From: Alkalinema pantanalense
GTDB taxonomy: Bacteria; Cyanobacteriota; Cyanobacteriia; Leptolyngbyales; Leptolyngbyaceae
Length of the DNA: 64,000 nt
Assembly (NCBI RefSeq): GCF_050753345.1
Contig: NZ_JBLZFX010000020.1
Coordinates: forward strand, 9,151 to 73,150
Direction: 5' to 3'
The position numbers were made by a program, and so were the translations under genes. Positions 1 through 9,219 of this stretch are shown here, one piece after another. The stretch's first letter is position 1, and the number at the start of each line of letters is the position of its first letter. The notes below the pieces were generated by a model. The model did not search any database. It was not told where the DNA came from and was given only the letters and a program-made list of their open reading frames with translations.

Positions 1-1108
1 GATCGGCCTTGGCTCGCATGGAGCCTAAATCCGCTTGGAACGTCACCGTTTCCAACTTCGGCAGAAAACTTTCCAGCTTTTCCCTACGATCGGCATCAAA
101 GAAAAACTTCCCATCGGACAACCGCGCTCGAATCACCCGTTGATTGCCTCGGGCAATAATGTCCGCCTTAGCCGGATCACCGTTAGAAATCGTAATGAAG
201 TAGGGCAGCAATTCCGTAGAATCGGCCCCTTTGCGCACAGGGAAGTAGCGCTGATGGCTTTCCATTTCCGTAACGGCCACCTCAGCGGGCAACTCCAGAA
301 ACTCGTCATCAAATTTCCCCACCACCGCTGAGGGATATTCCACCAGGTTCACGACTTCCGCCAACAGGTCAGAGTTGATGGTTGCCACACCGCCGATCGC
401 CTCCGCTGCAGCCTTGGCTTGGGTGACGATCGTCTGTTCCCGCTGAGCTGGATCCACCTCGACAAATGCCTTGCGTAACGTGGCGACATAGTCATCCGCC
501 GTTGCAATATTAATCGGTTCCGGATGCAGCACCCGATGGCCCGCCGACAGCCGATCGCTGGTGTAAACTGCTTCTGCCCCATTGGTCAACGTAATCGGCA
601 GAACCGTATCGTCAATCAACGCGACCAACCAGCGCACAGGCCGGGAAAACCGCACGTCCCCATTGCCCCAGCGCATCAGCCGCTTACCTTCCAAACCCAT
701 CACCCACTGCGGCACCAATTCCGTCAGCAACTCCGCCACCGGACGCCCCGCAATGCGCTTCTGCACAAAGACAAAGTCCCCCTTTTCCGTGGGACGAATT
801 TCCAAATCCGCCACCGCCACACCCTGTTTCTGGGCAAAGCCTTCTGCCGCTTTGGTGGGCTGACCGTCTTTGAACGCGGCCTGGGCGGGGGGGCCTTTCA
901 CTTCCTCGGTTTGATCGGCCTGTTGCAGGGGCAGTCCTTTCACCAGCACCGCCAGCCGTCGCGGAGTTCCGTAGAATTCAATCCCCGAAGGTTCCAGTTT
1001 CAGCTCTGCAAAACTTTGGGGAATGCGAACTTTCCATTGTTCGATCGCGCTCGCCACAAAGGCAGCAGGGAGTTCTTCGGTTCCAACTTCCAACAAAAAC
1101 GACGACAT
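1..1108 (-). CDS. glyS: Glycyl-tRNA synthetase beta subunit, 5' part only
   Basis: Beta subunit of the alpha2-beta2 bacterial glycyl-tRNA synthetase, which charges tRNA-Gly in the cytoplasm. Translating leftward from the ATG at 1108 gives 369 codons with no stop before the window edge, so the C-terminal part is missing. The N-terminus (MSSFLLEVGTEELPAAFV) and an internal ESHQRYFPVRKG segment near residue 290 are characteristic of GlyS. The start is supported because the family normally begins a few residues before the TEELP motif. No gene for the alpha subunit (glyQ) lies in the window. Codon use and CGATCG content match the surrounding genes. Confidence 0.95.
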   Translation of the reverse strand, partial: MSSFLLEVGTEELPAAFVASAIEQWKVRIPQSFAELKLEPSGIEFYGTPRRLAVLVKGLPLQQADQTEEVKGPPAQAAFKDGQPTKAAEGFAQKQGVAVADLEIRPTEKGDFVFVQKRIAGRPVAELLTELVPQWVMGLEGKRLMRWGNGDVRFSRPVRWLVALIDDTVLPITLTNGAEAVYTSDRLSAGHRVLHPEPINIATADDYVATLRKAFVEVDPAQREQTIVTQAKAAAEAIGGVATINSDLLAEVVNLVEYPSAVVGKFDDEFLELPAEVAVTEMESHQRYFPVRKGADSTELLPYFITISNGDPAKADIIARGNQRVIRARLSDGKFFFDADRREKLESFLPKLETVTFQADLGSMRAKAD

Positions 1109-1227
1109 AGTCCAGTGCAGCTTGTAATCAGCAATTAGGCAACTGGACTAGTTTACCGTGATCAGCCAGTCTGTGAGCGGAATCCCGTTATAGAATTCTC
1201 GAGATTGTCTTCCCGGCAATTAGGATT

Positions 1228-1932
1228 TTAGTTTGGGTTTAAGTTAAAGGAAATTTCCTCGTGGATTTCCGAGTAGTCCACATAGGCACTCGCCTTGGTG
1301 GTGGGATGGGTCAATCGCGTCAACACTTCTGGATGAAGTGCTTCTAGGGAGCGATAGCTGCCACTCACAAAGAAGAAAAATTCCGTATTCCCAACGCGAA
1401 GAAAGTCGCCATCTTTGAGCAGGCAACGGTTTTCGACCTTGACTCCATTAACGAAGGAACCGTTCATGCTGTTCAGGTCAATGAGATAAAACCCTTCCCG
1501 GCGAGTAAACATTAGGACGGCATGACGACGGGACATCATGCGATCGCGCATTGGGACGGCGGCTTCACGGTTCCGTCCGATCGTCCAGACCATCTGGGGT
1601 TGAATTAAGGTACGGGAGCCTTCACCCAATAGATTGGTGATCAGGTAAGCTTGTTGGCCTCGCAGTACCCCCTGCACATACTTAGGTCTCGCCACATCAC
1701 TGTGATAGCTAGTAAGGTCACTATTGGGTTGATCATTGCCATCATCCATGACAAAGGTCGCAATCTGGTGGGATAGCACTTCATCGGAGTCATCTAGCCC
1801 ATCGAGATTTTCAGACCTCGTAGCTTGTCCTGAAGCCAGCACTTCAATTTCGCTGACGAGGGCGTCAAGGTTGAGGGATGCTGAGTCAAAGGGGGATAAA
1901 AAAATATCAGGAGAATGTGGGTCTAAACTCAT
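1228..1932 (-). CDS. FHA domain protein
   Basis: A 234-residue protein with one forkhead-associated domain, a module that binds phosphothreonine peptides. Residues 1-85 are acidic and low in complexity. The FHA core runs from about 95 to 190 and keeps the diagnostic elements: WTIGR (116-120), SRRH (134-137) and NSMNGSFVNG (154-163). The ATG at 1932 is preceded by a purine-rich AAGGGGAG about 8 bases upstream. The C-terminal 40 residues have no recognised domain. The domain assignment is firm; the phosphorylated partner cannot be inferred and no Ser/Thr kinase gene is adjacent. It reads toward glyS, with 119 bases between the two. Confidence 0.88.
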   Translation of the reverse strand: MSLDPHSPDIFLSPFDSASLNLDALVSEIEVLASGQATRSENLDGLDDSDEVLSHQIATFVMDDGNDQPNSDLTSYHSDVARPKYVQGVLRGQQAYLITNLLGEGSRTLIQPQMVWTIGRNREAAVPMRDRMMSRRHAVLMFTRREGFYLIDLNSMNGSFVNGVKVENRCLLKDGDFLRVGNTEFFFFVSGSYRSLEALHPEVLTRLTHPTTKASAYVDYSEIHEEISFNLNPN

Positions 1933-2285
1933 GAAAATCTCCCCTTAAATGATTTTGAGGATGTCATTATTTGGCGTCGTCATCTGGCGAATGCTATGGG
2001 AGGACATTCCTGCTTAGAGTGCCCCAGGCTAGCGGACAAACTAACGAGTGCGCCACCATAATTTCGTGATTTTTTCGATTATTTTTATTTGTTTTTTAGC
2101 GTAAAATATGTCTTCTCGTCTGCCAACATGGCTCTAATGCCGGATTCTGTGGCCTAGATCAGCCTTTCTCCCTGATCTGCACCCCACGATCGCCAATACC
2201 AGCCACGCCAATACCAGTCACTCGATCCCCTACGTTCTAGAATAGACGGCGTACCCCGCGCGTAATGAGAGAAGGGTTCGTTGCC
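1933..2285. other. Divergent intergenic region
   Basis: About 350 bases between two divergently transcribed genes, presumably holding both promoters. A very AT-rich stretch at 2068-2110 (runs of T, then AGCGTAAAATATG) contains a plausible -10-like TAAAAT, but no clear paired -35 box was found. No RNA gene or repeat was recognised. Confidence 0.5.
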
Positions 2286-3809
2286 ATGATGCAGATGCCT
2301 GCCCCAGTTCCACGCCGTTTTGGTCACCCCCTCGATCGGTTAGCTGTGGCTTTAATTGCAGCGTTGGTTCTTGTGATTGGTGTATTACTGTTCGCGGGCG
2401 ATCGAGGTGCACCTAAAGTCCGGGAATTTAGCTGGCAAGATCGCGAGGTTGGCGCAATGGATACGGCCTTTGTGCTGAATTTTAGCCGCCCCATGGATCA
2501 TGACAGCGTGGTGCAAAATCTCAAAATTACCCCCTCCTTACCCGGTCGGATTAGTTGGGCGGGTCGGCGCATGGTCTATACCCTCAACTTTCCGGCTCCC
2601 TATGGGGAGGGTTTTCAGGTGCAACTGCAAGATGCGCAGGATCGGTTTCAGCAGGGCACCTACCACGCCAAAATACAACCCTTCAGCGCCACCTTTCGCA
2701 CCCGCGATCGGGTCATTGCCTATCTTGGCACCGAGGGCGAAGAAGCCGGACGAATTGTGCTTTATAACTTGACGAAGGAGGAAAAACGCCTTCTGACGCC
2801 GTCCCATCTCATGGTCTTTGAATTTAAGCCCTATCCGTTGGCCGATCGCATTCTTTTCTCGGCGGTCGATCGGGCCATGGCAACCTCCCAAGCGCCTAAT
2901 ACTCCAGTTCCGATTGTGGAACAAAAGCTCTATACCGTGGCTACGGGGTTGCGTGTGAACGCCGCAGGGGCGTTCGACAATCAATCGAGTGATTTGCCCT
3001 ATAGTCCGGGGGATGCGGGACAGGTGCTCGAAGTTCTGGACAATCAAGACTATCAAAACTTGAAATTTGATCTGTCGGCTGATGGGCGCACGATCGTAGT
3101 GCAACGAGTCAGCCGGAAAAATCAAGGACAGTCCGAACCCTGGGTGCTGCGATCGGGACAAGCTCCAGCACCGATCAAGCTGGAACAGCCCAGCGGGGAC
3201 TTTTTGATCACCGCCGATAGTCAGTCCTTAATTTTGGCCCAAGGAGAAGGGTTGTCCGTTCTTCCCCTACAAGAAGGAGCCGAAGCCCCCAGTTTCTTGC
3301 CCAAGTTTGGGACTGTCTTGGGCCTAGCTCGGGATAATACCGCAGCGGCCATGGTGAAGTTTAATAAGAACTACACCCGATCGTTGTTTCTGGTCACTGG
3401 TCAAGGGGAAAAGGAAATTTTTCAAACTACGGGATCAATCCTCACCGCAATCTTTGATCCCACGAAGCAGTTTCTCTACTGTCTGCTTACGGAGTTGATT
3501 CCCGGCGAAACCTATCAGGAACAGCCCTACCTTGCTGCGATCGACCTGAAAGCGGCTCAAACGGCAACGAATCTGAATGAAGCCCTGCGCCCACTCCTGA
3601 AACTCCCCAATCAACGGGAAGTCAAAGTCAGTCTTTCTCCTGATGGCGTAGCGCTCTTGTTTGATCAGACCGTGATGGGGGATAGTTCCCAGGGGCAGCC
3701 GGCTCAGACGGGGCAACTTTGGCTCCTTCCCCTAGCGAGTGATCCGAAGCAAGTCTTGGAACCCCAAGCCCTACCTTTTTCTGGAATTCATCCTCAATGG
3801 TTGCCCTAG
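2286..3809 (+). CDS. Membrane-anchored protein with Ig-like (Big_5-type) domain and predicted beta-propeller
   Basis: The product has an N-terminal membrane segment (about residues 20-40, rich in A, L, V, I), then an Ig-like domain of the SbsA/Big_5 kind (about 50-130; FSRPMDHDSVVQNLKITP, then a W-containing strand and a tyrosine-containing closing strand). The following 370 residues are regularly spaced strands reminiscent of a TolB-like propeller (phrases such as LSPDGVALLFD, LSADGRTIVVQ, FDPTKQFLYCLL). An in-frame ATG at 2265 exists, but the ATG at 2286 is better placed behind GAGAAGGG at 2269-2277. It is probably anchored in the plasma membrane with the bulk outside. Function unknown; the propeller call is inference from the repeated SPDG-like phrases. 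Confidence 0.8.
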   Translation: MMQMPAPVPRRFGHPLDRLAVALIAALVLVIGVLLFAGDRGAPKVREFSWQDREVGAMDTAFVLNFSRPMDHDSVVQNLKITPSLPGRISWAGRRMVYTLNFPAPYGEGFQVQLQDAQDRFQQGTYHAKIQPFSATFRTRDRVIAYLGTEGEEAGRIVLYNLTKEEKRLLTPSHLMVFEFKPYPLADRILFSAVDRAMATSQAPNTPVPIVEQKLYTVATGLRVNAAGAFDNQSSDLPYSPGDAGQVLEVLDNQDYQNLKFDLSADGRTIVVQRVSRKNQGQSEPWVLRSGQAPAPIKLEQPSGDFLITADSQSLILAQGEGLSVLPLQEGAEAPSFLPKFGTVLGLARDNTAAAMVKFNKNYTRSLFLVTGQGEKEIFQTTGSILTAIFDPTKQFLYCLLTELIPGETYQEQPYLAAIDLKAAQTATNLNEALRPLLKLPNQREVKVSLSPDGVALLFDQTVMGDSSQGQPAQTGQLWLLPLASDPKQVLEPQALPFSGIHPQWLP

Positions 3810-4827
3810 GGGGGGCTCTTCTCAGGATGTTTCGTCTAATCTCCTCAATCGTTCTCTCCTTACGATCGCTTGAAGATCCCCATGGCGGGTTCTGGCTTGC
3901 TTTCAAGAATCACTGGCTTAGGAAGACTTTTAGGCAGATTAGGCTTTATGAACAAATTTATCAATGGAGACGGCAGATTGACCGGACAATCGCTAGAATG
4001 GGGGGTAACCTAGAGGTGAGACGAGTGGATCACTTGACGCCGAACATCCGTCGATCGTGTCACGTCGATCGCGTCTCTAGTCTTTGGTAGGTTCTTGGAG
4101 AGTTCCTCGTATCTCAACATGACTATACTGACCGAGTTCAATTGGCGCTGCGGGTTCCTTCCCCCATCTTTGTACAGCTTCGTACATACTGCATCTCGGC
4201 GGTTAAAGCTCCAAATTTTACAGTTGTAAATGCAACATTGCCCAAGTCAACATTGCCCAAAGTCAACATTGCCCAAGTCAACGATTGCCCAAGTAGTGGT
4301 GAAGCGTCTTTAAAAGCCCTGTAACTTGCGCTTTTGACCCTTATATTTGACGTTTCTACTTGTATTTGACAGTTCTACTTGTTGTGGGTCAAAGGGTTTT
4401 GGGATTGACTGCTGGGGAATGAGCCCAGGTCTGGGACTCCTAATAACAACCCTAGCCTTCGGGGATCCAAGATTTTTTGGGGTTACTATTTGAATTAGTG
4501 AAGAATTTTCAGCACCATATCCTTAGTGTTCCTTCGCACTTGTTTCCGTTTCCTAGGTCGGCGGGGCGGACGATCGTCCTGATTGACAGACTAACCTTCC
4601 TGGAAGCTGCCATGGAACCCCTTAGGGAACCCAACATTCTCAGGTGTGCTAAGCCCGTTATCTCGAGATTATTCAGAGAGGTCGTGTATGAGTGAATAGG
4701 AGCATCGATCGCCCAGAGGAAATGGGAGTGAAGTACAATATCCAATTCCTCTCTGATAGACTCCAGCCAATTACACGATGTGATGGATCTATCCCTAGAC
4801 CTTTGAGATTGTCTCAGGAGAAACACC
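3810..4827. other. Long intergenic region without a supported gene
   Basis: Just over 1 kb with several short open frames on both strands, none with a ribosome binding site, a recognisable motif or the codon pattern of the neighbours. It holds the tandem array at 4233-4294. The last 100 bases should contain the promoter of the next gene. No tRNA or known small RNA was recognised. Confidence 0.55.
4233..4294. repeat. Tandem array, four 15-16 bp units
   Basis: Four consecutive units of CAACATTGCCCAAGT, starting at 4233, 4248, 4264 and 4279. The second has one extra A and the fourth has CAACGATT in place of CAACATT. It lies in a gene-free region. It is not a CRISPR: there are no spacers. Confidence 0.9.
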
Positions 4828-5142
4828 ATGTTGCACCGCAAAATTTATCAACTTTGCTGCGATGGACGAGAAGTTTGGATTTTTCTGCGGGATCAGCAAC
4901 GCTGGATTGAGCGCGCCCGAATTTTAGACATTGAGGGGGATCTCGTAACCCTGCGGTACGAAACCGAGGAAGAGGACGAAGTGTGTTCCTGGGAAGAAAT
5001 GGTTCGTCTAGAAAGCATTGGGGCAGTGACCCAAAAATTAGCATCGGTGCCTAAGGGGAACGTCGATCCCTTGGTATCCGACGATTGTCCAGAAGCAGAG
5101 CAGTTGTCGAATCAACCGTCGTCAGAATCGAATGAGTCCTAG
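4828..5142 (+). CDS. Small conserved cyanobacterial protein (DUF6679-like)
   Basis: A 104-residue soluble protein that I recognise as a widespread cyanobacterial family, probably the one annotated as DUF6679; function unknown. The first 75 residues (MLHRKIYQLCCDGREVWIFL, later DLVTLRYETEEEDEVCSWEE) are the conserved part. The tail from about residue 80 is Ser/Glu/Asn rich and likely disordered. The start is well supported by AGGAG eight bases upstream (CTCAGGAGAAACACCATG). It has two adjacent cysteines at 10-11 and another at 54, with no evident metal motif. A strong terminator follows at 5234, so it is probably monocistronic. Confidence 0.85.
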   Translation: MLHRKIYQLCCDGREVWIFLRDQQRWIERARILDIEGDLVTLRYETEEEDEVCSWEEMVRLESIGAVTQKLASVPKGNVDPLVSDDCPEAEQLSNQPSSESNES

Positions 5143-5563
5143 TGGTTCTAGCCCTTGCGCCCTAGCCTTGTAAGATTTGCTGAACGGGGCGTTGTGCGGG
5201 GGGCTGGATGATTCAGAGAGGATGACTAAGGAAGGGAGGCCCGATCGACGATCGGCCTCCCTTTATATTGCTCAGTGCTACAGATGTAGCAGGTCAAACG
5301 TTCTAGATTAGGATTAGTTCGGATCAGCTGGAATCAATCCTGTAGAGGTTGGTAGTCGTAGAGGTTACTAGTCAAGATTGAATGGTCAAGCGTCAATATC
5401 AAAAGTAGATGCTCATTTGCAGGGAGATGTAAATTTGGAGAGCATGACCCAACATTTTTGCTAAGAAGTGGGTAATCTAGCTGCGAAGGTGGATTACCCT
5501 GAAAGCTAACGCTTTCACAATGATCAGAAACATTATTAGCCCCATAACTATCCCGGCAATTCC
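5143..5563. other. Intergenic region with terminator
   Basis: Contains the hairpin at 5234-5268, then about 300 bases with no supported gene. A direct repeat of short GTAGAGGTTNGTAGTC/TAGTCAAG pieces occurs near 5342-5376. The promoter of the next gene should lie in the last 150 bases. Confidence 0.5.
5234..5268 (+). terminator. Rho-independent terminator
   Basis: Inverted repeat GGGAGG-CCCGATCG / CGATCGG-CCTCCC (5234-5261) with a one-base loop region and one bulged C, followed by TTTATATT. It is placed 90 bases after the stop of the preceding gene and should end that transcript. Confidence 0.85.
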
Positions 5564-7054
5564 ATGAAAGTCTCTCTCTCCGCAACCCCGGCCCAGTCCC
5601 GTCAACTGAAACAGCAACTGGCGAACCCAGAAGATCAACTGTCCTATGAGTTGGGCAAAGCTGTCCAAGAGCTTCCGCCGCTGTATACCCGGTTGTTAGC
5701 GGGTGGAATTAGCGTATTGACTCTCAGCGCGATCGGTTGGGCCCACTTTAGCTTGATTGATGAAGTAGCCACGGCCCAGGGTAAACTGATCCCCTTTACT
5801 GAAGTCCGCCCCCTACGTGCCCTGAGTGCGGGCAGTGTGTCACGGGTTGCCGTCCAGCCGGGGCAGACCGTCACCAAGGATGAGGTTTTGGTGGAAGTGG
5901 ATCCTGGGGTTGCAGAAACGAGTGTGGAGAGTTTAGAGAAGGATGTCGCCAAAATTCAAGAAAATATTGCACGGTTAGAAGCGGAAAGCCGAGGACAAGT
6001 GACGGCCTCCAATGCCGAACAAAGTCAGTTGCTCCTAGCACGACAACGGGAGCTCCAGGAAAAGCAATCAGCGGCCAACGCCGAGGCCAATCGCCAACTT
6101 GCCACGATCGGGGAAGGCCAATCCCGCCTAGAGCGCTTTCGTGAGAACCTCACCAACGCTAGGGAGACCCTCGCCAATGCTCAGATTAGTAAGCAAAACG
6201 CTGAACGGAATTTAGCAACGGCCAAGGAAAAGGAATCCCGTTTGCGCACCCTGAATGAAGATCAGGCGGTGCCCCACATTGAATACCTTAATGCTGTGGA
6301 TCAGGTGACGAATGCCAGCAACCAAGTCACCAATGCCAGCAATCAGATTGTGGAAGCCCAGAACCAGATTGTGAGCTTAGAAAAGGAAATCGAGGCCCAG
6401 GCAGAGCGGGTATTACAAGCTCAACAAGCGTTTGAAGGCGCGAGAAGTACAGCGGCGGGGATCGGCCCCCAACGCCAAGGGGAAATTCTGACGCAGTTGA
6501 CACAGCAACGGCAGGAACTGACGAAAAAGCAAGGGGAATTGGACGTCGCCAAGAAGCAGCAAAAGGATCGCGAAACGATCTCTGCCCCCTTTGACGGGAC
6601 GGTCTATGACGTGAAGGTGACTCAAGGGCCGATTCAGCAGGGTGAAGAAATTTTGCGGGTGTTGCCTAAAAATCAAGACTTGGTGCTGGAAGCCAAAATT
6701 CTCAACCGAGATATTGGCTTTATCCTGCAAAAATTCGAGCAAAAGGAAGAAGTGAACGTCAAGGTCAAATTCGCCACCTTTCCTTACCAGGAATTTGGCA
6801 TCATCGAAGGTAAGCTGATCCAGGTGAGTCCTGACGCGATCGTTGAGAAGGATGAAAGTGGGCGAGATATTGGCCCAGTGTTTCCCTGCAAAATTCAGTT
6901 GAAGCAATCCTCGATCAAAGTTCGAGGCCGAGAGGTTGCCTTCACCCCAGGGATGGCAGCCACCGCCGAAATTGTGACCCGCAAGAAATCCGTTCTTAGC
7001 TTCCTGACCGAACCGATTACCAAACGCTTTAACGAAGCCTTCTCAGTGCGTTAA
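5564..7054 (+). CDS. HlyD-family membrane fusion (periplasmic adaptor) protein
   Basis: Periplasmic adaptor of a type I secretion or ABC/RND export system, linking an inner-membrane pump to an outer-membrane channel. It has a cytoplasmic N-terminus of about 42 residues, one transmembrane segment (about 43-64), a biotinyl-lipoyl-like half (82-113, LSAGSVSRVAVQPGQTVTKDE), a long coiled-coil hairpin (about 120-310) with in-register repeats such as QVTNASNQVTNASNQI, a second lipoyl half (ISAPFDGTVYDVKVTQG) and a beta-barrel domain. At 496 residues it is of usual length. No pump or outer-membrane partner is adjacent, so its cargo is unknown; such adaptors in cyanobacteria often sit beside peptidase-containing ABC exporters, but not here. 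Confidence 0.92.
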   Translation: MKVSLSATPAQSRQLKQQLANPEDQLSYELGKAVQELPPLYTRLLAGGISVLTLSAIGWAHFSLIDEVATAQGKLIPFTEVRPLRALSAGSVSRVAVQPGQTVTKDEVLVEVDPGVAETSVESLEKDVAKIQENIARLEAESRGQVTASNAEQSQLLLARQRELQEKQSAANAEANRQLATIGEGQSRLERFRENLTNARETLANAQISKQNAERNLATAKEKESRLRTLNEDQAVPHIEYLNAVDQVTNASNQVTNASNQIVEAQNQIVSLEKEIEAQAERVLQAQQAFEGARSTAAGIGPQRQGEILTQLTQQRQELTKKQGELDVAKKQQKDRETISAPFDGTVYDVKVTQGPIQQGEEILRVLPKNQDLVLEAKILNRDIGFILQKFEQKEEVNVKVKFATFPYQEFGIIEGKLIQVSPDAIVEKDESGRDIGPVFPCKIQLKQSSIKVRGREVAFTPGMAATAEIVTRKKSVLSFLTEPITKRFNEAFSVR

Positions 7055-7173
7055 TGAAGGTGGGAGCGAGAGCAGTCATGAGCAATTATCCCTAGATTTG
7101 TCTAGGAAATCACGATTCCTCTCTCCAAAAATCCCATAGAATAAGGAGCGGGTAGACGTGTAAAACATTTTTT

Positions 7174-8118
7174 ATGAGAATCCTTGCCCTTGTTCCCGGT
7201 GAAATCGGTGATCAAATCCTTTTTTTCCCGACGATCGATGATTTGAAAAAACGTTATCCCGAGGCTCAGATTGATGTAGTAGTAGAACCCAGAGCCAAGG
7301 AAGCTTACCGGGTATCCAAGTCAGTCAATGAAGTCATTGCGTTTGACTTTCAGGCAAGGAACAGTCTAGCCGACTGGGGTAACTTGCTGGGAACGGTGCG
7401 CGATCGAGAATACGAAGCAGCAATTACCCTGGATAATCGCTGGTCAGTCGGGTTTCTCCTGTGGTTGAGCGGCATTCCCAACCGAATTGGCTTTGCGGGA
7501 GGCTCGGGGGATTCTTTCCTAAACCGGACTGTGCCTTACAAGGGCAATCAATATATTGCCCAGGCCTACCATGATTTGTTGCAGGGCATGGACTTGGGAA
7601 CCCCACTGCCTGACTTCAAGGTGAGTGTCCCAGCCAAAGATTTACAGTGGGCTGACCAAGAGCGACAACGCCTAGGATTGTCTTCAGGGGGGTATGTCTT
7701 GGTCTGTGGCGATGCTAAATCGACCGATGGCCTCTACCCGACGGACAACTGGCGCTTGATTCTGCAAGATTTTCAGAAAAAACAACCGGAGTTACCGTTG
7801 GTGCTGGCGCAGGTATCCGAGGATGATAGCTGGGTGACATCCTTGATGGAGGTCTTACCGGGTCTGAAGCTCACCTGTCCGGACAACTTGGGGCAATTGG
7901 TGGCAATGTTGACGGGAGCCAGTCTGGTGATGTGTCTGAATAGTGACACAATGCATCTCTCTGTGGCATCGCAATCCTTTACCTTAGTCCTGTTAGGTCA
8001 GGCGGATCCTAATAAACTCTTACCTAAGAGCGATCGGGTTCTGTCGATTAAGTCCTCCACAGGTCAAGCAGCAGATATTGCACCTTCCACTGTCCTGGAA
8101 AAAGTGTGGGGTGGTTAA
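7174..8118 (+). CDS. Glycosyltransferase family 9 (heptosyltransferase-like)
   Basis: GT-B fold transferase related to lipopolysaccharide heptosyltransferases. The N-terminal half begins MRILALVPGEIGDQILFFPT, the family pattern in which the opening strand is followed by a G-(D/E)-x-(I/L)-P-type loop. The C-terminal half has the donor-binding region ending in VMCLNSDTMHLSVASQ, matching the T/S-D-(T/S)-(G/M)-x-x-H-L-A signature, though N-S-D-T-M-H is used. At 314 residues the length is normal. It lies 119 bases after the HlyD gene, on the same strand. Donor and acceptor sugars cannot be told; heptose is not expected in most cyanobacterial LPS, so another surface glycan is likely. Confidence 0.88.
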   Translation: MRILALVPGEIGDQILFFPTIDDLKKRYPEAQIDVVVEPRAKEAYRVSKSVNEVIAFDFQARNSLADWGNLLGTVRDREYEAAITLDNRWSVGFLLWLSGIPNRIGFAGGSGDSFLNRTVPYKGNQYIAQAYHDLLQGMDLGTPLPDFKVSVPAKDLQWADQERQRLGLSSGGYVLVCGDAKSTDGLYPTDNWRLILQDFQKKQPELPLVLAQVSEDDSWVTSLMEVLPGLKLTCPDNLGQLVAMLTGASLVMCLNSDTMHLSVASQSFTLVLLGQADPNKLLPKSDRVLSIKSSTGQAADIAPSTVLEKVWGG

Positions 8119-8249
8119 GGACACATAGGAGTTGCGATGTGTCTATAGGCTACATCTCTAGGTGCGGGATGAATCTAGTGTGGGATGAATCTCTGGGCAA
8201 TAGAAATTTGGGCAAGGCGTTTTAGAAATTACTGCGGCTTCTGGATTGC

Positions 8250-8696
8250 CTAATCACTCCCACCTACGTTAATTCCACTGCCATAGAGTTGAGCGTTTTG
8301 AAACGTTAAGTCAGTAAGGTTAGCCCCTCGGGTTTCTGCGTTGTAGACGATCGCATTGGTCAAATCAGCCCGCGCCATATTGCTGCCACTCATGTCCGCA
8401 TTGGTGGCAAAGGTTCCAACCAGGTTGGCTCGTTCCAGATTGGCACCCGATAAATCTGCTCCTTCCAAATTGGCCCCTGACAGATCCGCTCCCTCCAGGT
8501 TGGCTCCCCGCAAATCTGCCCCAATTAAATGGGCATGGCGTAGGTTAGCTCCTGCCAAGTTGCATCCCTGACATGCGCCTGTTTCTAGTAACTTCTGGAC
8601 TTGTTCCGGATCGGCAGCTTGTGATGGTGTAGACATCAGCAATGCGATGGCTACGGTAATGGCATAAATCATCGATCGCTGTATAGATTGCCGCAT
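8250..8696 (-). CDS. Exported pentapeptide-repeat protein
   Basis: A 148-residue protein with an N-terminal signal peptide (hydrophobic core IYAITVAIALLM, likely cleavage after SQA at 27). A CxxC follows (GACQGCNL, about 41-46), then consecutive A(N/D)LxG-type pentapeptides from about 46 to 115 (for example GADLRGANLEGADLSGANLE), which form a right-handed quadrilateral beta-helix. The repeat spacing is interrupted near FATNADMSGSNM. Export points to the periplasm or thylakoid lumen; a lumenal pentapeptide protein is a known cyanobacterial theme. The two cysteines before the helix could be redox active or form a disulphide; that is inference. Confidence 0.88.
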   Translation of the reverse strand: MRQSIQRSMIYAITVAIALLMSTPSQAADPEQVQKLLETGACQGCNLAGANLRHAHLIGADLRGANLEGADLSGANLEGADLSGANLERANLVGTFATNADMSGSNMARADLTNAIVYNAETRGANLTDLTFQNAQLYGSGINVGGSD

Positions 8697-8776
8697 AGTG
8701 TTCCTTCTCCACCAAACAGGACAGGTGGGCTTAACTTCAGTGGAAATGCGTAGTATTCCGGAAAGGCTTGGAATTA

Positions 8777-8818
8777 ATGCAATTCACTGAATGTAATTCA
8801 CTGGATGTAATTCACCTA
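8777..8818. repeat. Tandem array, three 14 bp units
   Basis: Units ATGCAATTCACTGA, ATGTAATTCACTGG and ATGTAATTCACCTA follow one another without spacer, upstream of the pentapeptide gene on the side of its promoter. Confidence 0.88.
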
Positions 8819-9070
8819 GTTTGCATTCCATCGTTACTTATGCATCCTCTTAGCACTGTAGGGGGCGGAGCTAGGGAAGCAAATCTAACTTATGACCTAA
8901 TTCTCTCAGTTTTCAGGCTGTCCATAAGAATATCGACACATAAGTTAGCAGCTCAGACAGCAGGTTAGCTCTAGCGTTGAGCCTCTGACGCCGACCTCGT
9001 CAGCAGGGCCGATGAAACACTTTTTTTAAAAGATCAACACTTTTTTAAAAGATCAACCACCTTTGTTAAT

Positions 9071-9219
9071 GTGAGTTCGATGAATTTGGGGTGCGGCTCG
9101 ATCTTCGGGGCTGCGACGCAGCAAAGATTGGGGGAGAAGTTCCTCGACACTCTCCGAAAGTGAATTCTCCGTCCAAGTCTAGGGGCTTGATGGGAGACAA
9201 TTTTGCTGGTCGAACTCAC
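9071..9219. mobile_element. MITE-like element, family A copy 1
   Basis: A 149-bp intergenic element bounded by a perfect 10-bp inverted repeat, GTGAGTTCGA at 9071-9080 and TCGAACTCAC at 9210-9219. Read on the minus strand its core (GGACGGAGAATTCACTTTCGG, broken here for length: GGACGGAGAATT then CACTTTCGG) and its right half (TTTGCTGCG, GCAGCCCCGA, GATCG) match the element at 25175-25373. It encodes no protein. Non-autonomous, presumably moved by a transposase elsewhere in the genome; no target duplication is obvious. Confidence 0.7.

Noticed and set aside
2538..3161. 207-codon frame antisense to the Ig-like/propeller gene
   Set aside because: It lies wholly opposite a well-supported gene and reads as low-information sequence; a GC-rich antisense shadow.
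4233..4294. Possible CRISPR array
   Set aside because: Units abut without spacers and are only 15-16 bp; no cas genes anywhere in the window.
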